64,000 bases of DNA from Neurospora tetraspora. Taxonomy: Eukaryota; Ascomycota; Sordariomycetes; Sordariales; Sordariaceae. Positions 33,641 to 46,119 of this stretch are shown here, in pieces. Every line of letters starts with the position of its first letter. Positions within the stretch are counted from its first letter, which is position 1. The notes beneath the pieces were generated by a model. That model was not told where the DNA came from, made no database searches, and saw only the letters and a program-made list of their open reading frames with translations. The translations under genes and the position numbers were made by a program. The DNA lies in assembly GCF_033439725.1 (NCBI RefSeq), contig NW_026944388.1, positions 1,736,001-1,800,000 on the forward strand, given 5' to 3'.

Positions 33641-35040
33641 TCAAAAAATACTGTCCCCCCCCACCCCCATGCATCTGCATCAACCTTCCGCCCCGCTATT
33701 TCTTTTGCATCTACCTTTTCTTCAACCCTTTGCAACTCCGTCAATTCCCGGCCAAAATGGCTGATTTAAGCCAGGTTTTGACCGGAAATGCCCGGACTTC
33801 ACGAAGGTATAGGAAAGATTTAACTGAGCCCGAATGCGCAGCCATTATCGCATTGCAAAATGCTAGTGTTTTATGTCATTAATTCGCCTAGTAATTTAAT
33901 TGTAGTATTAAGACTATTACTAGAATCTCAAAACGCTTTCAAAACTACCAAACTCTCAAAGCACTCCTAGGAAGGGGAAGAAAAGAGAAATTAATACTAA
34001 TAGAGAAGCGATACATTCGTCGGATGGTCAAAAGGAACCCTTGAATGAATTGGAGAGCCCTTATTAACGATTGCGGCGTCATCGTTACTAAGAATACTAT
34101 CCGGAAGATTTTGGACAAAGATTATCGTCGAAAATAGCTTTCAATGAAGAGAATCCCCCTTCCTAAAGCCGATGCTAGAAAAAGACTTTTTTACGCTAGA
34201 AAATTCCGCTTTTAAAGAAGTATTCTTAAGGAGGTAAGTTTTTTTTTTCCTTAATTCATTCTCACTTTATATTAACTATAATGTTAGGCAAATTATTCTA
34301 ATGAATGTTGGGTCTAAAATGCCCCTAATTAGCCTGATAATTAGGTATTTCGAAGGCTTTAAGATAAATTCAAGCCCGGATTAATTAATTTTAAGACTTA
34401 TGTTAAGTTTTCTATTATTTTAATAGTTCGGAGGATGATTTGGAAAGGAGGACGTTCAAATCTCGTTATTATAGACTATAATCCTTAATTTCTAAGAAAT
34501 AGGTATTCTTCCAACTCCTATATCGATGTTCTAAAGTAAGAATTAGTCCCTTATTATCGCCCGGGTACTTTTTTTCTCTAAGATAACGTTAGAATTTATA
34601 TTTCGAGGGTTACTAAGGACTAGTTGGAGAGCTATGGCATTTAGTATATAAAGCACCCCACTCACAACCTCAATCTCAATCCCATCGAGTACGTCTAGAA
34701 TAGAGTAAAGAAGATATTGAAAAAAGAGTTTCTAGAGCTTCATTTATTAATAGAGAATGAGGAGAATAAGCGCCGGGTTGGAGAGATACTTCTTGACATT
34801 TAGAATCAAATTCCCTAAGACTTCATTAATAGTTTAGTGGATTCAATGTTAAAACGCCTCGAAGCGGTTAGAAAGAACAAAGGTTAGTATACCAAATACT
34901 AAAGGAAATTTCTACCTTTCATTTACAGTTAAAAGCTTTAAGAAATATCTAGTTTTGGTGGCAGAATGCACTCTTGAAGGATGGTAATAAATGCCATGCA
35001 TTTGAATATGTTGGGGGGGGGGGGACAGCATTTTTTGATC
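33641..35040 (+). mobile_element. RIP-damaged Tc1/mariner-type DNA transposon
   Basis: The ends are imperfect terminal inverted repeats: left TCAAAAAATACTGTCCCCCC (33641) against right, reversed, TCAAAAAATGCTGTCCCCCC (to 35040). The 1.4-kb size is normal for the superfamily. Inside, on the plus strand, a start near 33757 gives MADLSQVLTGNARTSRRYRK. Helix-turn-helix-like traces follow, then GVIVTKNTIRKILDKDYRRK. Near 34590-34760 come VRIYISRVTKD and HNLNLNPIEYV, the mutated form of the DDE-transposase HSPDLNPIE motif. Many in-frame stops and strong A+T/TpA enrichment after about 33880 fit C-to-T RIP. The 5' 250 bp are much less damaged. No expected TA target duplication could be fixed unambiguously. 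The element is inactive. Confidence 0.8.
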
Positions 35041-35480
35041 ATAAGTTTATGTATGGGTGATGTAAGTGAGGATTGATGCATGCAGATATTCTGTACCCAA
35101 TGTCCGGTGGGCGGAAGGCACTAAGCATTATACCGTATAACCCTGTATAACCAACACTTTTTATTATATTTTGGGAGTATTTGGCTTAACTACCTAGCTT
35201 TTCCGTGTTTTTTACTTTAAAAAGTTAATTGTATTGATGATATTGAAGAGAGATATTGTTGTTATCTTTACTTCTTTTCCCTATAATCTATAATGAAATC
35301 GTGTTGAAAAATAAAATAAAAAACGAATTATTTATCATGGTAATGAAAGAATATAATATCATAATAAGAGGAAAATAATAGTGGCAATAATGACAAGATG
35401 CTAAAAAGTATTCATCAAAGGAAAAAAAAAAGGAAATTTCACTTCTTATTCATCATTTGCTTTCAAATCTACGAAACTAT
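35041..35480. other. AT-rich flank of the transposon
   Basis: High A+T and homopolymer A/T runs continue about 440 bp past the right terminal repeat. No coding trace was recognised. It may be leakage of RIP from the element or a second, unidentified relic. Confidence 0.4.
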
Positions 35481-36768
35481 TCGGACGCATGAATATCTGT
35501 ATGTGCAGCTATGCAAGCCATAGAAGCACATCGGACATACAAAATGATGCGAGTTTATGCATAGAGGTAGATGGGTATGGTAAACACCGAGAAGAGCGCC
35601 CCTCGACCCATCAGATGATGTCTAGATGTCCTCTGTTTTCCCGCCAGCTGTCCGTGACAGCTGCCCCCCTTCCCCGCCCCCTCGGATCTACCAGACACAA
35701 GAAAGAATAGAACATGAACTGGGGCAGGTATCAATGAACTCCCCGCCATGGGGCAACAGGCATAATGGCGAGGAGCAGTTTCCGATGCCAGACATGGATG
35801 GAATCTGTGCAAGGTTCGACGTGTTCGGTTTCGATGCATCTACCCATCATCCATGTGATCCAACCCAGTAACCCACAAACCCGCAAACCATTCATTCATT
35901 CATTCACAACAGACGAACAATCCTCATTCATGGTCCAGCCCAGTCCAGTCCAGCCGCCCACACTTGCCCACACTCGTACACATACACCTTAGCCAGATCC
36001 TTGCTCGGTTTGACGCTTTTGTACCCCCAAGGCCCAAATACTCCCCTTAATGCATGTCTTGACGTCCGACATCTGGGGTGGCCTGGGTGGGCTTGGTCCT
36101 TGACGAATGTCTTACATACACCGGCAGCAGTAACAGATCCCAGGCCCATGGCCCATGTAGGGTAGGGTAGGGACTAGAAGATGCCCGTCACTTTTTTTTT
36201 TTTTTTACTAGCTAGAATTAAGTACTTACTGTTACGGGCAATTCTTGACTTGACTTGTTCGTACACAGTGAGTTTGCGGGTTCGAAAACACTGGCCCGGG
36301 TTTTGTACTACCTGAACTGCCTGCTGTCTACCTACCTTCCTACCTGAATTGTCTACATTCCTACCTGCTTGCCTGACTGTCCTTATCCACGAAGAAGTAT
36401 GGAGGATGGAAAACATGAAGCGGTAACATGACATTGACGAACGAATCACTCATGGAGAAGATCAACCGAGATGTTGTAAAAAAGTGTGTTGATCATCGGG
36501 TCGTCAGAGACGACGGGGGCGCCGCTTCCTAGCCCTGATGGATATCTATCCAAAGCCAAAATGCCAAATGCGCTGTGAATGACCCTAGGGTATACCCTGC
36601 CACCCAAAAATGCCATCCTGAAGAGGGATAGGCAAAAAAGAAAGAAAAGGAAGAACCAAATGACCTTTTCCCATGCTCCTAATGCTGTCCGAAACTCCTT
36701 CATCCCGTTAAACATGCCCAAGTACAGATCCGAGAAAAGTGGCTGAGATGGCAATGGCCCCAGAAGAT
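35481..36768. other. 3' flank of the homeobox gene, no gene seen
   Basis: Ordinary base composition returns. Short frames only, none with a domain. It probably includes the 3' UTR of the minus-strand homeobox gene. A T14-type run lies at about 36193-36206. Confidence 0.4.
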
Positions 36769-38014
36769 TCAAATGCTTGCATGGTGCCCATGCCCATGCC
36801 CATGCCCGTAGCTCTGATAACGAGGATCCATCTCATAAGACTCGGTGCTCTCACGGCTGCTGTAATCAAGGACGCCGCTGTCGCTCATGGGGGCGGCATA
36901 CTGTGGAGGCCGGACGTCCCCCTCAGATTCCGGGTGGTTGAGAAGGTTGCTAATGGACGGCTCGGCACTGGTGCTGCGGCGGCTGGGCACGCCACGGCCT
37001 GGGCCCGAGCGGCTATAGTGTCTCGTGTGGGAAACCGAAACCGGTCGAGTTCGGCGGGCGATGGGTGATGAGTTGGGACGATAATGCTTCGCGGCCTCGG
37101 TTTCGGCCTTGGCCTGTTCGATGAGGAGCGGGACTTTGCGGCGACGGGCGTTGATGAACCAGTTCGAAATCTGGTCTGAAAAGGAAACAGAGTCAGTAAA
37201 GAGGTAGCTAGATGATATGCCGTCGAATTGTCTTACTCATCTGCATATTTGTTTCTCTCATCATTTTCTGCTTTTCATCCTCGGTCGGATAAGGATGATT
37301 TAGATGACCGTACAGCCAAGCGTACAACTTCTCCGTGACCTCCTTGGGAAGATTGCCACGTCTCTTATTCTTGCCCCCATCGCCGCCCCGAGGGCTTACC
37401 GCAGAATCAGATTGGCTCCCCCAAGGATGAGGATGGCGCGGGCGCTCGCTGTGGGCACGCTGCTCGTAGGGGTTCTGCTGGGGTCTGGGTTGAGGGTAAG
37501 CCCCGTGACGGTGTTCCGGTAGGGGGTAGTAGGAATCTTGAGGATACCCGTGAGGAGGGTAGCTATCCTGACGGTATACGGGCTGATGTTGGCCGTACTG
37601 AGGGTAGCCACGCTGTGGCTCGCCGTGTTGATGATGATCGTTGTATTGAGCAAAAGCGTCCGACAGTGGCAGACGCGGAAGCGGGCCATCGAGATAGGGT
37701 CGTGATCCGGAATTTTGGTGGCCATAACTATGTTGCGAAAAGACATTGATGCTGGGGCTGGAGCCCGTGGTTGGCAGACGATCAGTGGTGTATCCGTGAG
37801 AGTTTCCACCATCGATGATCTCTTTGTGCGCCTGAGATTGCCGGCGGCCGTAGTCCATGTCCAGATGATCAAAATCCGGAATAATGGAGCGGATGGGTGG
37901 CAGTGCTGAGCCGGGAGACGGAAGCGACCGCGGGTCGCTCTGTGAGCTACTCACGTTCAAGCCATGCATTTTCTGGGGCTGGTGGTGCGGTGGATGATAG
38001 AATGATGTTGCCAT
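36769..38014 (-). CDS. bek-1: TALE-class homeobox transcription factor (likely bek-1)
   Basis: Two exons, 38014-37237 and 37175-36769, with a 61-bp intron inside the homeodomain (ATGA|GTAAGA; TTTTCAG|AC) give 394 residues. The homeodomain begins with KRRGNLPKEVTEKLYAWLYG at residue 217. It carries the three-residue TALE loop extension (HLNHPYPTEDEK) and recognition helix NQISNWFINARRR (residues 260-272); the key Asn is N268. The N-terminus is disordered and rich in His, Tyr, Gln and Pro, with PPIRSIIPDFDHLDMDY. The C-terminus is Ser/Arg-rich and ends in a His-Gly repeat (GHGHGHGHHASI). Fungal TALE proteins of this type regulate sexual development. The name bek-1 (beak-1, perithecial beak formation in Neurospora) rests on remembered gene order near pacC, so the family is certain but the orthologue less so. 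A gene desert lies upstream. Confidence 0.92.
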
Positions 38015-41000
38015 CTTGGCTGAAGTAAAAAAATGTCGAGTTGAGAAAACAATAGTCTCGGGGAACGTTGTGATGTTGTCTTGTCAGATATCAGGCGCCC
38101 GTTAGACACGAAGGTAGTGTTTCTGTGAGGAATGGACGACTAGTGGCAACGAAGCCTGCGTGTGCTAACACTCGGTTTGTCAGTTTTATTTATCTTGACC
38201 GTTTTGTCAGAGGCACATTACCTTTGGTCTTTGATGTTGACGGAAGAGCGGACTCGAGGGTGCTTGTAGGACAATATGGCACAGTGAAGAGTGATGAGGA
38301 GTGAAGGAAAATGGCTTTCTGGCGGGTATGGATATTTTATAAGATTGAAAAAACAGAAGCCGGATGTAAACATTCGGAGTTGTTGATATTGATGTGTGCT
38401 ATGTCGAGTTCGGACGGTGTAGAAACTAGAACGTCTCGGAGCTGCAAGATGAGGACTCTGTTGCTTTAATATGTTGTTCCGGGTTGATGTGGGCAGATAT
38501 GTTGAATGCACTTGCTGCAGGACGCCTTTGGATTGCAAGTTGTGCCTTCTGTTGCCTTTGATGCGTTATTCGGAGTGGTGTTCTGCGGTTTCCCACTGAG
38601 CCTCTTTCCGGCGGTTATGAGAGGGCGCGCGTGTCCGGTACAGGCTTGTATATAGAATATGATGCAAACCTCGAGATTGTAAATCTGGATGGAAATGTAG
38701 GCGGCTGCAATGTCCTTCGTGATATGTATCTCTGGACGGAAGGCGCCCAGTAGGCTCGTTGTCAAGAGTCCCCCGGCATGTCGAGCCCACGGCTCATAAC
38801 GAAGGAAAGAGAAAAAAAAGGTGAAAGCCGGGGATGGTTTTGTGGACAATAGACGGACGACATGGACAGGGCCCCAACACTGTCGCCTCGGCATAACGCA
38901 ACCTCTCTCAAGTGTTATGTTAAAGACATATGGTATGGTATCGTAACGGGTCCGTACAGTCTTGCTAGGGTGTCATAATACAAGTAATTACGTATCATGG
39001 CGCATGGTTTCCACTTGGCTGAGATGTCAACGCCGGTGCATGCACCTACCGGACAAGGGGTAAGGAGCACGCACGGCCCAAGGTACAGTGGTACCTTAGG
39101 TCGGTACGTACCAAAGCAGGTCGCTACATAGGTACCCACGTCCCCGTCATCCCCAAGGAGCAACTTGCATCTTCACCTTTCTCCCTCACATGTCAACGAC
39201 CGTGTCAACGGTCCAAGCCTCCGACACCTTCCTATGATATAGTAGCTTCCTTTCCCCGAAACATGCCTCTATCCATCCACCTTCCGATAACAATAACACA
39301 TTCTTGCCGCATCTGATATCCTTCATCATACAGGCACCCGCAGACCCAAGACCGAGGTTTACGGAGAGAGAAAGGGTTTCCAAAGTGCAAACACGTCACA
39401 GCTTCGGCCGGGAAGCCATGCTGTGCACGCGTGTATCGCCGAGGGGAGATGCCGCCGGCGTGCCGTCCCGCACCCTGTCGAACTTGTTTAGGTGGTCTTT
39501 CGAGCTTTTATATGGCACCGGAAATCCGAGGAATGCACATCATTAAGAATCACCCAGATCTGCTAGCGCGTTCAAAACCGTGGGTTGAAATCCAGCTCAA
39601 CGAAGCTCCCGCAGTCTTCCAAGTTGATGAGTCTCCGGATTTTTCCTTTCTCATGATGAAAATGGTATCAACCGGCGTTGTTTGGTTGATTCCATCACGA
39701 CAAACACATGACGGATCTGGACACACTGCAGACCCGGCATCCACCGCAGACGCAATCCTACGTCGCTGACCAGCTGGCGGCGTACTTGATCACGGCATCG
39801 ACGGCAGAAACTTGATTGACTTAAGCTGATGTGGTTCTTGTTCATAAACCGGAAAATGAGGAGACTTCGGTGATGGAGGGGACGATCAGACTTCATCCGT
39901 CGCCGCCGGCTCGGGGGATCTTTGCTACCACGAACGAACCTTTGGTGACTTCAGTTACGACATTGTCCGATCACAGGCCTGTTCGAATGCCCAAGGTCGA
40001 AGCGCGAAGGTGCCATGGGCTATGGCTCTTCCTCTGGCTTCTTCGTTCTCACCTCCGGAAGGTGCGCAGGTGCGGGCCTCACTTTCTTCGTTCTGCTCGC
40101 TAGGCTGGATTCAAGGTGCTGCAGTATCTGCATGTGGTTAAGTAAAAACAGAGTTCTCGATGACCACCTTGAGAAAAAGCAGAAACCCGTGATCACTGCA
40201 ATCGTAAGGAGTTATGCACACCAACGATATTACCAGTTCCAGTTCCAAGCATCCCAAGGGCAAGGCTGCAGGAAACCTCAGCAAAATGAGAAAAATAACT
40301 TTCTTCTCACAGTCCGATTTTCATTCGCCTTTGCCCAACCGGACCTATTTCCGGCAATTTGCCAGGGCACTGTCAGGCCTGTCAGGCTACCTGGCTATCA
40401 AATACCAGCAATTAGACTTGAAGCAAGTGAGGTAGCATCCGGAGCGGGCTCCGTCCAGATCGCAATTACGTACCCTTACGTACAGGCAGGGGACTAACCT
40501 CATCCAAAATTACCTCGGCGCCTCGACACCAGAGGAAAAGAAGCAAAATAAAATCAGAAATAATTGCCAGGAGCCCTCAAGAATCGTGACTCAAAACTGT
40601 TCAGTCGTCACCGCTGACTCAGCGGATAACTCCAAAACGTCGAATTAGCCCTCATTCAATAGGTAACGTCCCAACTCTCTGGACCAACCAAAGCAGGCCC
40701 CAGGGCGCTGGATGTCTGTAACAAACCCCTGGAGCAACCCCCGGGTGGACGGATGCACGGGGCCGGGGTGCGGGAAAGGTTGTTGAAGAAGAGACAATCC
40801 AGCCAAGAAGGAAAACGGACGTGGTTCACCAGTCTCGGAACCGAATGACCCCCAAGGACTCTTTACAGTTACCCGTCTCCCGTCCACTGTTCGACAAGCC
40901 AAGCAACCTTATTTGCCCGGATAGGGACGGAACTCGAATGGAATGTGTGTTTGCTCTCTGTTTCGCTGAGCTGAGCACGGTAATACCTGAGGAACCATCA

Positions 41001-44000
41001 TGGCGTAAATCAGACGGCGGGATATTGGACGAAGAAGGCAACTTGCTCGCTGGGGCTTCCCATCTTTGCGACGTCGTGAAGGATCGCGGCAACGATACTG
41101 ACCGGTGAACTGGCATGCGAGCGGATTTAATGAACCGCTCCTCATCTCCTCAAAGAGACGCCTTTATACTGGCGCGGCAGTATCCTCTGTTCGTCCCATC
41201 GGCCTATCATGATACCTGCTGCAGCAGTGAGTGTCAAAGATCTCCGAAGGACACGACACTCGCAGGAAAAATCGGATCGGATCGGGAACAAGGCAGACAG
41301 ACAACCCAGCCAGACCGGACCACCACCGGCCCTCTCTCTCGTCTTCTCACCAACCAAGAAGTAGTCCGCCGGACACATACACAGAAAACTGACACTGCAG
41401 GAGTGACAGTGACAACGGTGACAGTGACACAGCAAGGCTCGTGGCCGCCGCCGCCTTCTCCGCCGCCGCCACCACCACTACCAGTAGCAGACTTCCTTCG
41501 TTCGTTCGTCGAGAACCCTTCTCAAGCTTTGCCAGAAAACGGGTGAGCTGTTGTGAATCTGACATCCACATCTTTGACGTGCCAGCACACCCCCTTCACG
41601 TTGCACGATCGTCAGCATCCCTATGGTGCGGGAGATCTCCGATGCCTTGTATACGCACTTTTTGTACCCGGGTCCGTATGCGAGCCAGACTGCCCAAGGC
41701 TTTTGCCGGCCACTTGTTGAAGCGCTCCCAGCTGCCCGCCAAACGTCATCGGTCCATGAGCGCACTGAATTGGCGGTGAACACACATCTTTCAAAGCTCG
41801 GCGACATGCTGGGTTCCTGCAGTGGCAACATGATCCCGTACGTATGATGGCCACGAACGATACGGTCTCGAACGAGGGAGACAGCAGCTATGGAAGCCTC
41901 AGTTATCGAAACCGCGATCGGCAATGAACCGCCTGGCGACAACCAGCATTTGGTTCGGTAACTCAGTGCGGAACTTCCGCTTCGAGTGGCCGACATCATA
42001 GCTTCAACAGAAACATCATGAAAAAACCAGCGCCACACACTCAAGCTATCGCAGGACTGCTTTTCTCCCTAAGCAAATCCATCCGGATTCGTCCATGTAC
42101 ATTTTCGTGAAAAGGAAACACGAAGTCCCCTTAGCGGCAGAAACCCGCAAAGCATCTGTCGATACCCACGATGGCGTACCCAGTGACAGGCAAGGGGTTA
42201 CATATGTCAGGCACGCACACACACCGAAAAGAGGTTCTATATGGTTCGCCCACCGAAGGCCCGTCAGGCATATATGTTTCTGTGTGTGGAATCGTGGGAT
42301 CGCGGGATCGGGATACGGTTGGTTTCTGCATGGAGGCTCAGCAACGGTTTTGCTTGCCTCCTTCCGTTCCTTCATGTGTGTGCTGGCGTTGCCGCTAGTG
42401 ATGTGTGCTAGGTCAAATGGGAGAAAAGATAATGATCCGTGATCCGATCCATCAAGAGAGCTTCCAGCTTTCTTCGGAAGATTTTCATCCCCACGCTGGA
42501 AGGCAAGGTGGGATTGAATGGAAGCCCTTTCGTTGCTTCCGTTCGGGAATAAGGCATGCTGCCAATGCTGCCCCCCACGCAAAGTAGGTCTTATAAGTGG
42601 CCGCCTCGCAAGATGTCGAGGAATGGAAAGAGAAAGAGGACGAGAATGACATCGATGGCAGAAACAGAAGACAGGTCAACCATTCTGGAGGAAAGGGCAA
42701 TGACGATAGGTGGGTCGAGCCCGCTTCCGAGGATCGCCATAGGAAAACCCCCAAGCTGCAGGGGTTTCTGGATCGGGTGCTGCTGTCAAGGCCATCATGA
42801 CATGATACTACTGTGTAAGTAGACGTGAAGCGTCCAGCCAACCAAACAGAGAGGGAACATGTGCTGTGTACACAGTACACACAGTCCAGGGGCATCTATC
42901 CGGAGGATGGAAACCAAAACGCTCCGTTTCGCTGTCGAGTACCTTACCCGACCAACCCACATCCAGGAGCCCTGGTAGAGAGCACGGCGCATGCGAATAC
43001 TGTGTTGTATGTCAGAGCGACCCAACGCCGCGGGAACACAATATTTTCTTGTCGGAGTGCCAAACCAACTTTGCGGTAGACACACGTTGTCAAGTTTGGT
43101 GAACCGGGTCCATGCTGGGCAAGTACCACAGAGAAACGTAACTTCTGGGCAGAAATCGCCTTGTTGGAACGGTTTACGACTGGCTCCCTGGTTGCGAAAC
43201 TAACGAGGTCCAGTCTTCACGAGACGTTCCGTTCTTCTTTCCTGGTTACAAAACGGTTAGCCGCGTATACTAAACATGGAGCAATCAGTTGGGGCAGAGG
43301 TGATACGAGAGGCATGCGGCGCTCTCTTCCGTCCTAGCACGAATGCAACGGCAACCGCCTTTCCTGGTCGATACAAGATTTTGGACCCTGGGAGTCCACG
43401 GGCGTCCACGGGCCCAACCCGTACCTTGGCCAGACGATTTTCCTCTCATGTGCACACAAGAATCCGTCTTGTCCACCCTTTTGTGTGTCCCAAGCGCAGA
43501 GAACCGTTTGGATGATTCCATGTCGGAGGAACCGTTCTCGAGTTTCAGCCGTTCCCAAACAGCTCTCGCTGCCTTGGCTTGTTCAACGTCGGTTTGCAGA
43601 TTATACGATGCTACACAGACACACAGGTGAGAAGCTTTGTCCCCCCGACGAGCCATGGAAGCTTTTGTGTGTTCGTCGTCGAAGGATGGCTGGACTGGGC
43701 CCCATTTGGAAACCTTGTGCGTCCCCAAAGAGAAAGCGTTTTGTGACAGTCTGTCATTGATGTGTCAGTCACACGAACGGTGCTGTCGGACACTCGGAGA
43801 TCTGGACCTGCCTGCTTGCCTACCTGCCATATCTGCCTTCTTTCACATATCTGCGGTGAGGCGCCAACGGCTTGCATGCAGTTTTCCATAGCAGCTTTAC
43901 GCAGATTGCTTTGACCGTTCTGGGCTCGGCTCTGGGCTGGGTGTCGTTGTTCAACCCCCTACTGGAATGACACGGCAATCACCGTGTACACTCACTGACA

Positions 44001-46119
44001 ACCTGTCCATCGCCCCCTTTCCCCCGTCTACCAGGCCCGCCTCCGTTGTTCCCAAAGGTTTCTGGCGTCTACATGGTATAAACAGGCCGATGTCCATTGT
44101 TGCGCGCGTTGAGTGTTCGGTTTCCGGCTGATTGTTTCCCAAGGTATGGTACCTCACATCATGCCATACGGAACGACGAACTGCTTTCCTAGACTAAGAA
44201 GGGCTTAGCTTTTTACTCTAATCTAATATCAAGGAGATTGTCAAGGGGTGATAGTTGATGATCAACGATCGCTGGCCCAGGAGCGCTGGAATGTGAATCA
44301 GCAATAGTTGCGCTCCACTGCCTGACCATAGCCCGTAAGCTTACCTTGCCTCATTATCATGGTAAACAAGAATACACAAAGGCGCTGTTTCTAATCCTCA
44401 GGGGATGCCACCTAGAAAATGCATCTGGCCGTCAACGTGACAATGGGAGGAGTGAGCATAGTGGTAAAGGAGGTCTGACCTAACGCGAACGCAAGCAATA
44501 TCAGACCGCACACCTTCAGCAACGACTAAAGTCTAGCCAGGTGTAAGCCCAAACCATTATGGAAACAACTTGAGGGTGTAACGTTGAACGTTCTTCGGAC
44601 ATGCTGCCTTGTTGTTTGATCTTGATTTGGTTACCTTTTCCTCCGGCAGCCCAATTGGGTGAACCACATGTTTGACGGTGTGTGTATCTTTTCCAACCAG
44701 ACATTCAGAGGTTTCGTTCTGACCGAAGTGATTCCGAGTCAAGGTAGGTATATCAGCGACATAATGTTTTGGACTTGTTTCTGAAACTAGGTTAACGGGT
44801 CTCGCTTCCATAAACATGATGACGGTAATCCCAGGGACGGGAAAAAGTTCACACGTCAGGTTGTGATACCCGGTGAGCAGTAATACGCACCAGTACGAGC
44901 AGGTACAGTACGGGATGCTCCGTACGAACACACTAGTATTGGTACCGGTATACGTCTTACTACCGACAGGCGGATATCTAGCATCGCATGGCCTAGCGAG
45001 CGGGACGTTACGACCCTGCTAGCAGTCTACTGCGTGCTACTTGCCCTAATAAGGCCTTGACGTGCCTCTGACCGATAATGACACAGGGAAGGAGGTTGTT
45101 GATCGTACCATGGATTCGTCATCCAACATGGGGGTGCTATCCTTCGTGATGGCTGCCGTCGCATTCCGATCAGTACCTACAGCAGAGGTTATATTAGCGG
45201 GAAGGAGGCTATACTAAGCAAAAATTTTCCACCCTTGGTAGGTGTCAGGGAGGTAATCAAGGTTACCTTGGCTGATCCTCGACTTGTATAGGCGAAAGTT
45301 ACAGACAGCTAACGGCTTGATGGTTCGTTCAGTGGGTGTGAACATGGCTGCATGGGTATTGGGAGCCCGGCACAAGAGGCAAGATGACAGGTTCTCCCAG
45401 TGATGATTGATTGCGTCTGCTGGCTGTCATGTTTGACAAGTGACAGGCGCCAAGATCTTGCAAAGATACCCTTACGCAGCCAATGTGCTACCCTGTCTCC
45501 CTGTCAGTATCTCCTGTACCAGTGGGCATGAACAGGGCTCAGGTGCGGAAGTGTGAACCGTTTTCAGATGTCCTGGCCCGAAATCTCCCTCCACACTCAT
45601 GTGGGCGTGTGGGGATGGGACATGACATGCTGGTTGGACATGAATCTGTCGTTTCCTTTTCATGCTCTCATTGTTCCCTCTCTCATCTTTTTTGCGCGGT
45701 ACTTGTTTGGGTCGTTGGTTGCCGCATCGATGTCTCCTCGAGCTCGGTTCTTTCCGCAACTGACAGCTAACCGGTCGTTGCGACTGGCTCAGCTCGGTGA
45801 ACCATTGGATGCGATCCGAAGACGAACGGAACCAATGACCGAAGGACGAAATGGCACCTCTGCTTGGGCCATGGTTCCCCACTGACAGCCGAGGTCTCGA
45901 ACAGGGTCTTGGCGAGGGACTTGAAGGTTATCTGATGAACCGGGGTCAGCCAGCATCAGACATGAGCGATATGAGACCAGGGCAAAGGGAGGAGCAAAAG
46001 GTGGGCCCGGCAACTCGACGTGCTCGAGAGCTCGACACTGACAGCAACAGCACTTACAGTAGGGATCCCTGGACTCCCCCGGAAGGAGAAACATGGCGCC
46101 GCCCAACTGTTCAGAGCCC
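38015..46119. other. Upstream region of the homeobox gene, gene desert part 1
   Basis: About 8.1 kb with no supported coding exon. Frames up to 188 codons (41478-42044, minus) are single, unlinked and without domains. Base composition is unlike the exons nearby: TGACA/TGTCA-type words and A/C-rich stretches are common, and a short CCG triplet run lies at 41448-41475. It may be long-range regulatory DNA or hold non-coding RNA genes. Confidence 0.4.

Noticed and set aside
41478-42044. 188-codon minus-strand frame in the desert
   Set aside because: No domain, no linked exons, overlapped by open frames on the other strand, and composition like surrounding non-coding DNA.
42046-42582. 178-codon minus-strand frame
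   Set aside because: No recognisable domain or splice partner; coding-like features absent.
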